A stretch of DNA of 64,000 nucleotides, taken from Phyllobacterium trifolii (GTDB lineage Bacteria; Pseudomonadota; Alphaproteobacteria; Rhizobiales; Rhizobiaceae). The stretch covers positions 186,001 through 250,000 of the forward strand of contig NZ_JACHXN010000004.1 of NCBI RefSeq assembly GCF_014192095.1, read 5' to 3'. Under the pieces are notes generated by a model, which was given only the letters and a program-made list of their open reading frames with translations, did not search any database and was not told where the DNA came from. Of the stretch, positions 32,877-41,154 are shown piece by piece; within the stretch, counting starts at the first letter, position 1; each line of letters begins with the position of its first letter. The position numbers were made by a program, and so were the translations under genes.

Positions 32877-33548
32877 TTAGACATTTTTGGATCTTGCCGA
32901 CCCCCAGCGAAGCCCATCCATCAGCAGCGCGACAAGGCGGCGGGATCGGTCGCGCCAATCGGGCGTATCCGGCGCTGAATAAATCCCCGACAATGCCTGG
33001 GAAATATCCGATATATCGATATCGCTGCGGACGGAACCGTCGGCCACGGCAGCATCGACGAGACGCTGCAGAGCCGATGCAATCATACCGGACGTATTGG
33101 CAAATACCTCGGAATTCGCATCGAAAAGGATACGCAGGCTGTTTGCCATGCCGCGCTTTGCTGCGATGTAGTCGACGAAGCGCTGCATCCATTCGGCCAA
33201 GGCAACATCCGGAGCATTGTGCTGTGCGAGTTCTTCCGCGGCAGCGCAAAGCACCTCGACCTCCCGGCGGTACACCACTTCGACGAGATGTTCGCGTGTT
33301 GGAAAATGCCGGTAAAGCGTGCCTATACCAACGCCGGCCTTGCGCGCTATCTCTTCCAGCGAGGCGCTGCCGCCGCGCTCGGCAAATTCAATTGCAGCAA
33401 TCCCGATGAGCTTTTCCCGATTTCGGCTGGCATCCGCCCGCAACCGCTTCGCGGGTGCCGATGGTTTCGCTTCCTTCAATTCGGGCAGCTCCTTATGATG
33501 CAATATTTCGGCTCCAGAGGCGATTGGGGCTTGAACCCGCTTGGCCAA
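32877..33548 (-). CDS. TetR/AcrR-family transcriptional regulator (next to paoABC)
   Basis: 223 residues if the TTG at 33548 is used. A TTG at 33479 has AAGGAG nine bases upstream and would give ~200 residues starting KEAKPSAPAKRLR, which I find equally good; no ATG is available. HTH: NREKLIGIAAIEFAERGGSASLEEIARKAGVGIGTLYRHFPTREHLVEVVY. It lies divergent to the aldehyde oxidoreductase operon and has a 14 bp perfect palindrome in its upstream region. Regulators of this subtype commonly repress adjacent yagTSR-like or drug-efflux genes. Confidence 0.88.
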   Translation of the reverse strand: MAKRVQAPIASGAEILHHKELPELKEAKPSAPAKRLRADASRNREKLIGIAAIEFAERGGSASLEEIARKAGVGIGTLYRHFPTREHLVEVVYRREVEVLCAAAEELAQHNAPDVALAEWMQRFVDYIAAKRGMANSLRILFDANSEVFANTSGMIASALQRLVDAAVADGSVRSDIDISDISQALSGIYSAPDTPDWRDRSRRLVALLMDGLRWGSARSKNV

Positions 33549-33566
33549 GCCGCTATGTTCAAGAAA

Positions 33567-33580
33567 CGGAGGCGCCTCCG
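33567..33580. promoter_or_regulatory. 14 bp perfect palindrome upstream of the TetR gene
   Basis: CGGAGGCGCCTCCG, with a further half-site CCTCCGG at 33593-33599. Both contain CGGAGG in opposite or repeated order, as in a two-turn TetR operator. Located 19-100 bases before the TetR start, depending on which TTG is used. Confidence 0.55.
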
Positions 33581-33691
33581 ATTATTTTGTTACCTCCGGA
33601 CTAATACCCTATTTGGGGCCTGCATGTCATGTTTTTTGCGCCTTGAACGCAACTGAACGCTGGCGGCCCCGTTGGACTCTTCCCAAGCATA

Positions 33692-33959
33692 AGGTCGTAA
33701 ACTGATAAATCTGATGGAAATGGTATGAGGTCATCTTTTCGGATACAAGGAGCAAGGGCGATGGAAATGTTTATCCATTTTCAAGTCCCTTGCGACGATG
33801 TTGCCGGGAAGATGGACCATATCCTCCGGACGCCAAAACGGCTGCAAGCTGCAATGTCGAACCGCTCGGCCAGGGGAAAGACCCCGCCCTTCGCGTCTCT
33901 CCTCGCATCTTTTTGCCGTTTCAGGCGCCATTTTCACCAGATTTATCAGTTTACGACCT
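33692..33959. repeat. 268 bp segment bounded by 22 bp perfect terminal inverted repeats
   Basis: The left arm starts AGGTCGTAAACTG and ends ATAAATCTG at 33713; the right arm (33938-33959) is its exact complement and ends 17 bases before the start of the 2Fe-2S subunit gene. Between them is a 78-codon open frame without similarity to anything I know. The ends are GC-poor, unlike the interior. It could be a MITE-like insertion or a large cruciform acting at the promoter. The 427 bp gap 33549-33975 contains this and the TetR palindrome and otherwise shows no gene. Confidence 0.7.
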
Positions 33960-33975
33960 AAGGAGCAGGACTCCC

Positions 33976-34452
33976 ATGAGCAATCAAACCACCATCAATC
34001 TCGAAATCAATGGCCAGGCACATACCCTCGCCGTCGAACCGCGCGTGACACTTCTCGATGCGCTGCGCGATCATCTCGAACTCACCGGCACCAAGAAAGG
34101 CTGCGATCAGGGCCAATGCGGTGCCTGCACTGTTCATGTCGACGGCGAGCGTGTGCTTTCCTGTCTGACGCTGGCAGTTCAGGTCGAAGGCCGCGCGGTC
34201 ACCACCATCGAAGGGCTGTCCGATCCCGGAGCCGAACTCCACCCCGTCCAGTCCGCCTTCCTCGAACATGACGCCTTCCAGTGCGGCTACTGCACGCCGG
34301 GCCAGATCATGTCCGCCGTTTCCTGCATCCGCGAAGGCCATGCGGGCTCCGACGATGAAATCCGCGAATATATGTCGGGCAATCTCTGCCGCTGCGGCGC
34401 CTATCCGCACATTGTCGAGGCGGTCCGCGAAGCTGCAAAGGTGATGTCATGA
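33976..34452 (+). CDS. paoA: Aldehyde oxidoreductase 2Fe-2S subunit (PaoA/YagT-like)
   Basis: 158 residues from the ATG preceded by AAGGAGCAGGACTCCC. Two clusters: GCDQGQCGACTVHVDGE plus a following LSC, and QCGYCTPGQIM plus GNLCRCGAYPHI. In E. coli the homologue carries a Tat signal; here the protein opens directly with TTINLEINGQAHTLAVEP, so the enzyme should be cytoplasmic. First gene of the paoABC operon. Confidence 0.92.
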   Translation: MSNQTTINLEINGQAHTLAVEPRVTLLDALRDHLELTGTKKGCDQGQCGACTVHVDGERVLSCLTLAVQVEGRAVTTIEGLSDPGAELHPVQSAFLEHDAFQCGYCTPGQIMSAVSCIREGHAGSDDEIREYMSGNLCRCGAYPHIVEAVREAAKVMS

Positions 34453-35432
34453 GAGATTTCTCCTATCTGCGCGCCGGCTCGGTCGACGAAGCGCTGAGCG
34501 CTGCGGCCATGCCCGCAACCATGCTGCTCGCCGGCGGCACCACTTTGCTCGATCTCGCCAAATGCGGTGTCAACGCGCCTGAACGGGTTGTCGATGTCAC
34601 CCACCTCAAAGGTCTCGATACCATCCGTGTCGATGCCGAAGGCGCTTTCATCGGCGCCCTCGCAAAAATGAGCCGCGTCGCTGCCGATCCCGCAATCCTT
34701 GCCGGGTTTCCCGCGGTATCGGAAGCGCTCTGGCAGGCGGCTTCGGCGCAGATCCGCAACATGGCGACAATCGGAGGCAATCTTCTGCAGCGCACGCGCT
34801 GTGCCTATTTCCGCGACCCGGCAAGCTTTCCCGCCTGCAACAAACGCGTCCCGGGTAGCGGCTGCTCCGCCATGGAAGGCGTCAATCGCGGCCATGCGGT
34901 TCTCGGCACAAGCGACGCCTGCATCGCAACCTATCCGGGTGACCTCGCCGCTGCGCTCGTCGCCTTCGATGCCGTCGTGCATCTTGGCGAACGCAAGGTT
35001 CCCATCGACGATTTCTTCCTCTTGCCCGGCACCACACCGCACAAGGAACACGCCATGCAGCCAGGCGAGATGATCACTACGATCACCATCCCCGCCTCAG
35101 CTGCCGCGCGGCACTCCACTTACCTGAAGGTGCGCGACCGCCAATCCTATGAGTTCGCCGCCGCAAGCGCTGCTGTTGGCATCGAGTTCGAGGCGGATCA
35201 CGAGACCATTCGCGATATCCGGATCGGTCTCGGCGGTGTTGCAACCAAACCCTGGCGCGCCCGCGCCGTCGAAGATGCGCTTCGCGGCAAGGTCGTCGAG
35301 CCGGAAACCGTCAAGAGCGCGAGCCGTCTCGCCGTCGAGGGCGCCGTTGCCCATGGCGGCAATCACTACAAGATCGAGCTCGCCCCCCGCGTCGTTGAAC
35401 GCGCCATCCTGAAATCGGGAGCTTTGGCATGA
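34449..35432 (+). CDS. paoB: Aldehyde oxidoreductase FAD subunit (PaoB/YagS-like)
   Basis: 327 residues, start overlapping the paoA stop by 4 bases. FAD motifs MLLAGGTTLLDLAKCG near residue 30 and TIGGNLLQRTRCAYFRD near residue 110. A four-cysteine set in CAYFRDPASFPACNKR, GSGCSAMEG and SDACIATY corresponds to the extra 4Fe-4S site that distinguishes YagS-type subunits from CoxM. Electrons pass from PaoA to the flavin here. Confidence 0.93.
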   Translation: MRDFSYLRAGSVDEALSAAAMPATMLLAGGTTLLDLAKCGVNAPERVVDVTHLKGLDTIRVDAEGAFIGALAKMSRVAADPAILAGFPAVSEALWQAASAQIRNMATIGGNLLQRTRCAYFRDPASFPACNKRVPGSGCSAMEGVNRGHAVLGTSDACIATYPGDLAAALVAFDAVVHLGERKVPIDDFFLLPGTTPHKEHAMQPGEMITTITIPASAAARHSTYLKVRDRQSYEFAAASAAVGIEFEADHETIRDIRIGLGGVATKPWRARAVEDALRGKVVEPETVKSASRLAVEGAVAHGGNHYKIELAPRVVERAILKSGALA

Positions 35433-37723
35433 CCATAGTCGACACCAAAATGAAACGCGGCGACGCCTCCGACGGGTTGCTCGGCGGACGTCTTGCCCGC
35501 ATCGACGGCCCGGCCAAGATCACAGGCGCCGCTGATTATGCGATGGAACACTCTCCGGAAGGCATGGTCTACGCAGTCATCGTTGACAGCACGATCGCTT
35601 CCGGCCGCGTCGTCGCTATCGATACGAGCGCTGCCGAGGCCTATCCCGGCGTTCTCGTCGTTCTGACACCGGACAACGCCTTGCCGATCAAGACCGCGAC
35701 CGACTGGACTGGCGCACCGCCGCCGGCTGTTCCCTACGAGCCGCTGGCACGCGAGATCACTTTCGCCGGCCAGCACATTGCCGCTGTCATCGCCGAGACC
35801 TTCGAGCAGGCGACGGCTGCCGCAGCACTCGTCAAGGTCACGTATGAAGAGACCGCACCGATTTCGAGTTTCGATGATCCGCGGTCCGGCGAGGGCTATC
35901 CGATCGACATGATGACCAAGGAATGGGGCGACGCTGACGCTGCGCTCGCCATTGCTCCAGTCCGCATCGAGCAGGAGTACAAGACACCGCGCGAATACAA
36001 CGTGCCCATCGAGCCGCACGGCCTGATTGCTCATTGGGAAGGCGATATGCTGACCCTGTGGGAGCCCAGCCAATGGATCGACGGCATGTCCCGCACCTAT
36101 GCAGAATGGTTCAGCATTCCATTCGAGAACGTGCGTATGTTGTCACCCTATATCGGCGGCGGTTTCGGTTCGAAGGCGTTGCCCACGCGCTACGGCGCGG
36201 TTGCGGCCATCGCCGCAAAAATGCTCGACCGTCCCGTCAAGCTTGCCATCACGCGGCCGCAGACGTTCACCGCTTTCGGTGGCCGGCCCGCGACACGGCA
36301 GACCATCGCACTCGGTGCTACCCGCGAAGGCAAGCTGCTGTCGATCGTGCATCGCAGTGCCAACGAGACGTCGATGGACGACGTCGCGATCGAACCCTTG
36401 GGCTCGGTCACCTCGATCATGTATGCGGTTCCGAATTTTTCGTCGCGCCAGAACATCGTGCCGGTAAATACGGTCAAGCCCGGAGCCTTGCGCGCGCCCG
36501 GTGAAAACCCCAGCGCCTTCGGCATCGAATGCGCCATCGACGAACTGGCCTACGAGGTCGGCATCGATCCGCTCGATATCCGCCTGCTCAATTATGCCGA
36601 AGAGGACCCGCACGCCAAAAAGCCGTGGTCGACGCGCCGCTTGCGTGAAGCCTATGCTGCGGGCGCTGAAGCTTTCGGCTGGGCCAAACGCAGCCCAAGC
36701 GTCCGCTCCATGCGCGAAGGCAAGCAGCTGATCGGCTACGGCGTTGCCGCGGGCACGTACCCGGTTCGCCGCACGCCGGGCGAAGCCATGGTCCGCATCC
36801 TCAGCAATGGCACCATCGAGGTCGCCAGCAGCGGCATCGACATGGGTCAGGGCACCTATACGATCCTCGCGCAGACGGCGGCCGAGGCGATCGGTGTTCC
36901 CGTCGAGACAGTCGTGGTCAAGCTCGGCGACTCTTCACTGCCGCGCGCCCCTGTTGCCGGTGGTTCACAACTTGCCAACCTGATGACCGGCGCGGTGCAC
37001 GTAGCAGCTCTTGCCGCCCGCGACGAACTGATCGGTCTTGCCATCAACGATCCGAATTCGCCGTTCCGCGATCTGCAGGCCAATACGCTGACCATCGAGG
37101 GCGGGCAGATGTCGTCGCCGCGTGATGCGGGTTCAAGTGTTGCCATCGCCGAGGTGATGCGACGCACAGGGCGAAATAGTATCGAGGCTCTGCGCAACAC
37201 GCTGCCGGAAAACCTGCGCAACAAGGATGACCATTTCCGCAACTTCACGACGATCTCGACCATGCTTTCACCGACCGAGGGCGACTACTCCATGCACAGC
37301 TGGTGCGTGCATTTCGTCGAGGTGCGGGTCGATGTGGATTTCGGCACGGTCCGCGTTTCCCGCATGGTGTCGGCACTGGATTCGGGCCGGCTCTACAATC
37401 CCAAGCTGGCCGAAAGTCAGTGGAAGGGCGGGATCATCATGGGCATCGGTCAGGCCCTCCTCGAGGAAGGCCTTGTCGATCAGCGCAATGGCCACGTGAT
37501 GAACAATAACCTCGGCGACTACCTCGTCCCGACCAATGCGGACATCCCTCATCTCGAGGTCATCTCGGTCGGCATCCCGGATACAAACGCTTCGATTCTC
37601 GGCGGCAAGGCCGTAGGTGAACTCGCCATCGTCGGCGTCGCGCCGGCCATCGCCAATGCGGTCTACCATGCCACCGGCATACGTGTCCGCGATCTGCCGA
37701 TCACGCTCGAAAAGCTGATCTAG
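35429..37723 (+). CDS. paoC: Aldehyde oxidoreductase molybdopterin subunit (PaoC/YagR-like)
   Basis: 764 residues, starting within the paoB stop. Visible: hammerhead domain with RIDGPAKITGAADYAMEH, Moco contacts in SPYIGGGFGSKALPTRYG, active-site loop GALRAPGENPSAFGIECAIDEL, GIDMGQGTYTILAQ and the catalytic Glu in GGKAVGELAIVGVAPA. The enzyme oxidises a broad range of aldehydes to acids with water as oxygen donor. A PaoD-like or XdhC chaperone gene is not adjacent. A strong hairpin terminator follows. Confidence 0.94.
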   Translation: MTIVDTKMKRGDASDGLLGGRLARIDGPAKITGAADYAMEHSPEGMVYAVIVDSTIASGRVVAIDTSAAEAYPGVLVVLTPDNALPIKTATDWTGAPPPAVPYEPLAREITFAGQHIAAVIAETFEQATAAAALVKVTYEETAPISSFDDPRSGEGYPIDMMTKEWGDADAALAIAPVRIEQEYKTPREYNVPIEPHGLIAHWEGDMLTLWEPSQWIDGMSRTYAEWFSIPFENVRMLSPYIGGGFGSKALPTRYGAVAAIAAKMLDRPVKLAITRPQTFTAFGGRPATRQTIALGATREGKLLSIVHRSANETSMDDVAIEPLGSVTSIMYAVPNFSSRQNIVPVNTVKPGALRAPGENPSAFGIECAIDELAYEVGIDPLDIRLLNYAEEDPHAKKPWSTRRLREAYAAGAEAFGWAKRSPSVRSMREGKQLIGYGVAAGTYPVRRTPGEAMVRILSNGTIEVASSGIDMGQGTYTILAQTAAEAIGVPVETVVVKLGDSSLPRAPVAGGSQLANLMTGAVHVAALAARDELIGLAINDPNSPFRDLQANTLTIEGGQMSSPRDAGSSVAIAEVMRRTGRNSIEALRNTLPENLRNKDDHFRNFTTISTMLSPTEGDYSMHSWCVHFVEVRVDVDFGTVRVSRMVSALDSGRLYNPKLAESQWKGGIIMGIGQALLEEGLVDQRNGHVMNNNLGDYLVPTNADIPHLEVISVGIPDTNASILGGKAVGELAIVGVAPAIANAVYHATGIRVRDLPITLEKLI

Positions 37724-37740
37724 CATCCCTTCTCGGAAAA

Positions 37741-37773
37741 AGAAAACCCGGCACTCGTGCCGGGTTTTCTTTG
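37741..37773 (+). terminator. Strong Rho-independent terminator after paoC
   Basis: AGAAAACCCGGCAC (37741-37754) and GTGCCGGGTTTTCT (37757-37770) form a perfect 14-pair stem with a two-base turn, followed by TTG. The A tract before and T tract after would make it work on both strands. Confidence 0.92.
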
Positions 37774-37819
37774 TCGAACATCTTACGTTTGAGATTATGA
37801 AACGTCGGTAGTGCGGGAG

Positions 37820-37956
37820 ACCGTTTGAGAATTCAGCCTGATGAGCGAGCTGGTGTGGTTTTCGAGACCCGGAGCGCAGCGGACTTATTGGTCCGTGAGC
37901 ACCGGAAGCGGAGAAAACTGCATCAGATGGCTATCAGGCTGAAGTAATCAAATGGT
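37820..37956. repeat. RIME-like palindromic mosaic repeat, family A copy 2
   Basis: Same architecture as the element at 2698, but the outer stem is TTCAGCCTGAT (37832-37842) against ATCAGGCTGAA (37933-37943). The central hairpin is CGGAC (37880-37884), loop TTATTG, GTCCG (37891-37895). The pair change relative to copies 1 and 4 keeps the stem. It ends four bases from the stop of the Tim44-like gene and lies in the convergent gap, where a bidirectional end-of-transcript role is plausible. Confidence 0.8.
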
Positions 37957-37959
37957 CTC

Positions 37960-39000
37960 CTAGGCGGCGTCCTGAATGGCTGCCAGCTTCCAGTCCGAGT
38001 TGGGCTTGCGCACGAACGTCCAGACCTCGGTCGTCTGCGACGGCTGCTCTTCATCGCCCTTGACGACGCGTCCGGTCTGCCTGTCCACCATCGAATCGAC
38101 GCTCTCATAGCGCATGGCGGTCGTCGCGTATTGCGCGTCGCCTTCGGCCCAGGCTTCGGCGATATCGGCCTGCAGGAGCTTCACATCGGAGACGCTGTTG
38201 CGCAGCCCGTCCGTCGCATTCTGGCCGAGCTCTTCCGCGAGGTAGGACATGGCTTCCGGCGTGGTAAGATTGCGCAGCGTGGCGTAATCCTCTTTGCCAT
38301 AGGCCGTCTGCACCTCGGTCAGAAGTTTCTCGAACGCGTCGAGATCATCCTGCTTGAGGCCGATTTCATCCGATGCCGCAGCAAGGCCCGCCGAAGCATA
38401 GCCATGACTGTTACCTGCAGGAGCCTGCCCCGCCGTATTCTGGTTCGAGGCAGAACCTATCGTCGGTACGCGCATCGGCGAGACGTTCGATGGCTCTTCA
38501 TCATAGGCGTTGCGTCCAAAACCTTGCGTCGGACCGGCTGCCGCCGGCGAAGACTGGCGCGAACGGAAGAAGCGCATGGCGAGCATGACCGCTCCGATCA
38601 CCAATGCGATCTGCAAAAGCATGCCAAGCATGCCGGCAGCTCCACCGAAGCCATATCCGAGGAACGCGCCGAGCAGGCCGCCCAGCAGCAGGCCACCCAG
38701 CAGCGAACGGCCCATGCCGCCGAACAATCCCGGACGTTGCTGCGCCGCCGTCGGCGCCGTCGCGCCCGGCTGGTTTTGCGGCCTCGGCGTCATCGAACGC
38801 TCGATCGGCGCAGCCGGTGCCGGTGCCGTGCGCGTTGGCGCAGGTGCCTGGAAGGTACGCGAGCCGCGGCTGCCGAAACCACCGCCACCAAAACCGCCGG
38901 CGCGCCGGGCATCGGCCTCATAGACAGCGCTGAACGATACCGCCAATCCTATGACGAGTATCGCGGCTATCCGGCCAAGGCGAGAAAGGTAAAGCGGCAT
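37960..39000 (-). CDS. Tim44-like domain membrane protein
   Basis: 346 residues from the ATG with AGAGGAGATC upstream. Signal or anchor helix (GRIAAILVIGLAVSFSAVYEADA), a Gly/Arg/Ser-rich then Pro/Ala-rich linker to ~110, a Gly-rich double hydrophobic segment SLLGGLLLGGLLGAFLGYGF and MLLQIALVIGAVMLAMRFF (~105-150), and a C-terminal Tim44/MBA1 domain (~215-346) with DLDAFEKLLTEVQTAYGKEDYATLRNLTTPEAMSYL and TEVWTFVRKPNSDWKLAAIQ. Alphaproteobacterial members (TamA group) associate with the inner membrane; the exact role is unsettled. Confidence 0.88.
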   Translation of the reverse strand: MPLYLSRLGRIAAILVIGLAVSFSAVYEADARRAGGFGGGGFGSRGSRTFQAPAPTRTAPAPAAPIERSMTPRPQNQPGATAPTAAQQRPGLFGGMGRSLLGGLLLGGLLGAFLGYGFGGAAGMLGMLLQIALVIGAVMLAMRFFRSRQSSPAAAGPTQGFGRNAYDEEPSNVSPMRVPTIGSASNQNTAGQAPAGNSHGYASAGLAAASDEIGLKQDDLDAFEKLLTEVQTAYGKEDYATLRNLTTPEAMSYLAEELGQNATDGLRNSVSDVKLLQADIAEAWAEGDAQYATTAMRYESVDSMVDRQTGRVVKGDEEQPSQTTEVWTFVRKPNSDWKLAAIQDAA

Positions 39001-39138
39001 GCAATTGATCTCCTCTATGCGTGTCATGTGACACTTCGTCCACGCATATGGTGACCGCCAAGGTCGATTTGAAGGATCGAACGCAAATTTTGGATGAGTC
39101 TCGTTCCGATCTCACTTAACAATATCGACAATGCTGTT

Positions 39139-39330
39139 GTGCGTGGTTCGACGGGGCTCACCATGAGGGAGGTTGGGGATTGTATGTAGGGAGGTTGAGG
39201 ATTGTATGGATGGCTACCAACCTTTGAGAGGTTGATCCCTTGCCACGCAAATCTTGGCTTCTTGCTAGGCAAATTGTGGCTCCCTGCAACCAAATCACCT
39301 CCCTCATGGTGAGCTTGTCGAACCACGCAC
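39139..39330. repeat. Repeat with ~34 bp terminal inverted repeats, family B copy 1 (in a 413 bp gap)
   Basis: The left arm begins GTGCGTGGTTCGAC and ends CACCATGAGGGAGGT; the right arm is its complement but for one missing base and one change. Inside are two ~22 bp tandem units (GGAGGTTGGGGATTGTATG and GGAGGTTGAGGATTGTATG). A second copy with the same ends is at 54048-54197 and a decayed one at 41086-41140. Non-coding; no transposase. The gap 39001-39413 holds this, the half repeat at 39366 and the Tim44 gene promoter. Confidence 0.8.
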
Positions 39331-39365
39331 AGCAGCATCGCAAACCTGCTCAAGCACAAAGGATC

Positions 39366-39411
39366 GCAGAAAACTGCATCAGATGGCCATCGGGATGAAT
39401 AAATCGAAAGG
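39366..39411. repeat. Half copy of family A repeat
   Basis: GCAGAAAACTGCATCAGATGG followed by CCATCGGGATGAATAAATCGAAAGG matches only the right half of the copy at 37820. The left half, including the central hairpin, is absent, and the family B element ends 36 bases before it. The element has probably been truncated by deletion or by arrival of the other repeat. Confidence 0.65.
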
Positions 39412-39413
39412 TT

Positions 39414-40187
39414 TTAAATGCCGGCGTACCACTCGTAACCCCGATCCTCCCAAAAGCCGCCCTTGCCTCCCGCGAGGTTCTTGAAACTGTCCACGAGCTC
39501 AATTCCCATGACGTATTTGGCGTGCTTGTAGCCGAGCTGACGTTCGACGCGCAGCCGCAGCGGCGCGCCATGGGCGACTTCGAGGTCCTTGCCATTCATG
39601 CCGTAGGCAAGGATCGTCTGCGGATGCCAGGCATCGACGAGATCGATGCTTTCATAATACCGGCCGCTGCCGTCGAGTGATGGTTCTAGGTCATCGGCAC
39701 AATGGAACACCGCGTAGCGGGCGCCGGGTGCAAGGCCAGCCTTTTCCAGCACGAGGCCGAGCGGCACGCCGGTCCACTTGCCGATAGCACTCCAGCCTTC
39801 CACGCAGTCGTGCCGGGTGATCTGGGTGCGCGACGGCATCGCCTTGAGGTCGGCCAGCGACAGGTTCAGCGGCGTTTTCACCATGCCGTTCACGACGAGC
39901 TTCCAGTCGGCGAAATTGTTTTCCGTCATGCGCGCATAGTCCTCGCTGTCGGGTTGCGAAGTGCCATTTGCCTTGAAGACCGGGGACAGATCAGCCTCGG
40001 AAAATTCACGTGCCAAAGTCTGCTGCGACATCAGCAATCGCTGCGCGCCCATCGTTAGCGACTCGGCTTTTTGCAGGATGTCGTTGACGGTCGTGCTTTG
40101 CACCATCGCATCACAGCCTGTGAGCAGCCCTGTTGCCGCGACACTCGAGCCGATCAGGAAACGGCGGCGGGTGAGATCGAAGCTCAT
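39414..40187 (-). CDS. Molybdopterin-dependent sulphoxide reductase-like enzyme (YedY/MsrP family)
   Basis: 257 residues. Tat signal with RRRFLIGSSVAATGLLTGC, exported folded; a lipobox-like TGC also occurs there. The sulphite-oxidase fold is marked by WKLVVNGMVKTPLNLSLADLKAMP and the Moco ligand Cys128 in ITRHDCVEGWS, then GVPLGLVLEKAG and the C-terminal YKHAKYVMGIELVD. In this family the enzyme repairs methionine sulphoxide in periplasmic proteins, taking electrons from the partner cytochrome b whose gene overlaps it by 4 bases. Last gene of the DUF1223/Met-rich peptide/cytochrome/enzyme operon. Confidence 0.9.
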   Translation of the reverse strand: MSFDLTRRRFLIGSSVAATGLLTGCDAMVQSTTVNDILQKAESLTMGAQRLLMSQQTLAREFSEADLSPVFKANGTSQPDSEDYARMTENNFADWKLVVNGMVKTPLNLSLADLKAMPSRTQITRHDCVEGWSAIGKWTGVPLGLVLEKAGLAPGARYAVFHCADDLEPSLDGSGRYYESIDLVDAWHPQTILAYGMNGKDLEVAHGAPLRLRVERQLGYKHAKYVMGIELVDSFKNLAGGKGGFWEDRGYEWYAGI

Positions 40188-41056
40188 TTCGACACCTCGT
40201 CTTTTTGTTCAAATTTCAGCGCGTAGTAGCCGGTGATCATCGATCGCAAATTGTTCCAGACGCCGGAAACCAGCACCATGACGATATGAACGATAACGAA
40301 GATGACGATGAGCGACGCGCTGATGAAATGGAGGGTACGGGCCGACTGCCGGCCGCCGAAGACGTCGAGCAGCCAGGGGAAGATCGCATTGAAGCCCGGC
40401 GACATGGTCAGCCCGGTAAGCACCATCAACGGCAGGATGATGAAGATAATTGCCATATAGGTCAGCTTCTGCAGGGAATTATAATGCCGCGCTTTCTCGC
40501 CCTTGGGAAACTTCAGCCGGGCATGGTCTGCTATCTCCTGCGCCAGATGGCTTGGCGTCAATTGATCCTTGGTTGGTACGATATCGCGGCGGAAATGCCG
40601 GCCGATCAGGCCATAAAGCAGATAGACCAGACCATTGATGACGAAGAACCAGGCGAAGAAGAAGTGCCAGCGACGGCCCGTCGCAAGATCTTGATAGCTT
40701 GGGATGGTGATCCAGGCGGGGAAAGCACGCGGGCTCAGTTCACCGTCCTCGGTCGAGGCGCCGAGCACACCGGTCGTATTCACTGAAAGCGAACCGATGC
40801 GTGTCACGCCCTTGATCGTATTGCCATCCTCGACAGCACCGATGGAAATGAACGAAGGGTCGGGAAGCGCATCGGCGCCGTATTGGCCCCAATAAAGATT
40901 TGGATGGGCGTTGAAGATTTGCAGGCCGCTCATAAGGAGGAAGCTCAGGCACAAGACGTTCAGCCAGTGGGTGATGCGCACCGCCACGGAATGGCGGTAG
41001 AACAAAACCTTCTTCGGCTTGGCGGTGTCGGTGACACCTGATGTGACGCTTGCCAT
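40184..41056 (-). CDS. Cytochrome b561-type membrane partner of the YedY-like enzyme (YedZ1 role)
   Basis: 290 residues from the ATG at 41056, chosen because GGAGG lies five bases upstream; the frame runs further up. At least four helices, with haem histidines in YRHSVAVRITHWLNVLCLSFLLMSGLQ, WHFFFAWFFVINGLVYLLYGLIGRHFR, KLTYMAIIFIILPLMVLTGL and ARTLHFISASLIVIFVIVHIVMVLV. A periplasmic insert of about 60 residues (NAHPNLYWGQYGADALPDPSF) follows helix 1. It moves electrons from the quinone pool to the periplasmic molybdoenzyme. Its stop overlaps the enzyme gene start. Confidence 0.88.
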   Translation of the reverse strand: MASVTSGVTDTAKPKKVLFYRHSVAVRITHWLNVLCLSFLLMSGLQIFNAHPNLYWGQYGADALPDPSFISIGAVEDGNTIKGVTRIGSLSVNTTGVLGASTEDGELSPRAFPAWITIPSYQDLATGRRWHFFFAWFFVINGLVYLLYGLIGRHFRRDIVPTKDQLTPSHLAQEIADHARLKFPKGEKARHYNSLQKLTYMAIIFIILPLMVLTGLTMSPGFNAIFPWLLDVFGGRQSARTLHFISASLIVIFVIVHIVMVLVSGVWNNLRSMITGYYALKFEQKDEVSK

Positions 41057-41085
41057 TCGAGCCTCCATGGTACTGGAAATTGGTT

Positions 41086-41140
41086 GTACGTGGTTCACCC
41101 TTTGACGAGCTTGCCGCTTGTAGAACGGCGAACCACGCAT
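41086..41140. repeat. Decayed family B repeat inside the oxidative-stress operon
   Basis: GTACGTGGTTC at 41086 and GAACCACGCAT at 41130-41140 face each other with a short interior; the inner TTTGACGAGCTTG block also recalls the family B arm. It lies between the Met-rich peptide gene and the cytochrome b gene and may act as a processing or stabilising hairpin in that transcript. Confidence 0.5.
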
Positions 41141-41154
41141 AACCCAATCAAATA

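Noticed and set aside
33725-33961. 78-codon frame in front of paoA as a gene
   Set aside because: It spans the inverted-repeat segment, shows no family or conserved pattern and ends inside the right arm. Noted only as part of the repeat.
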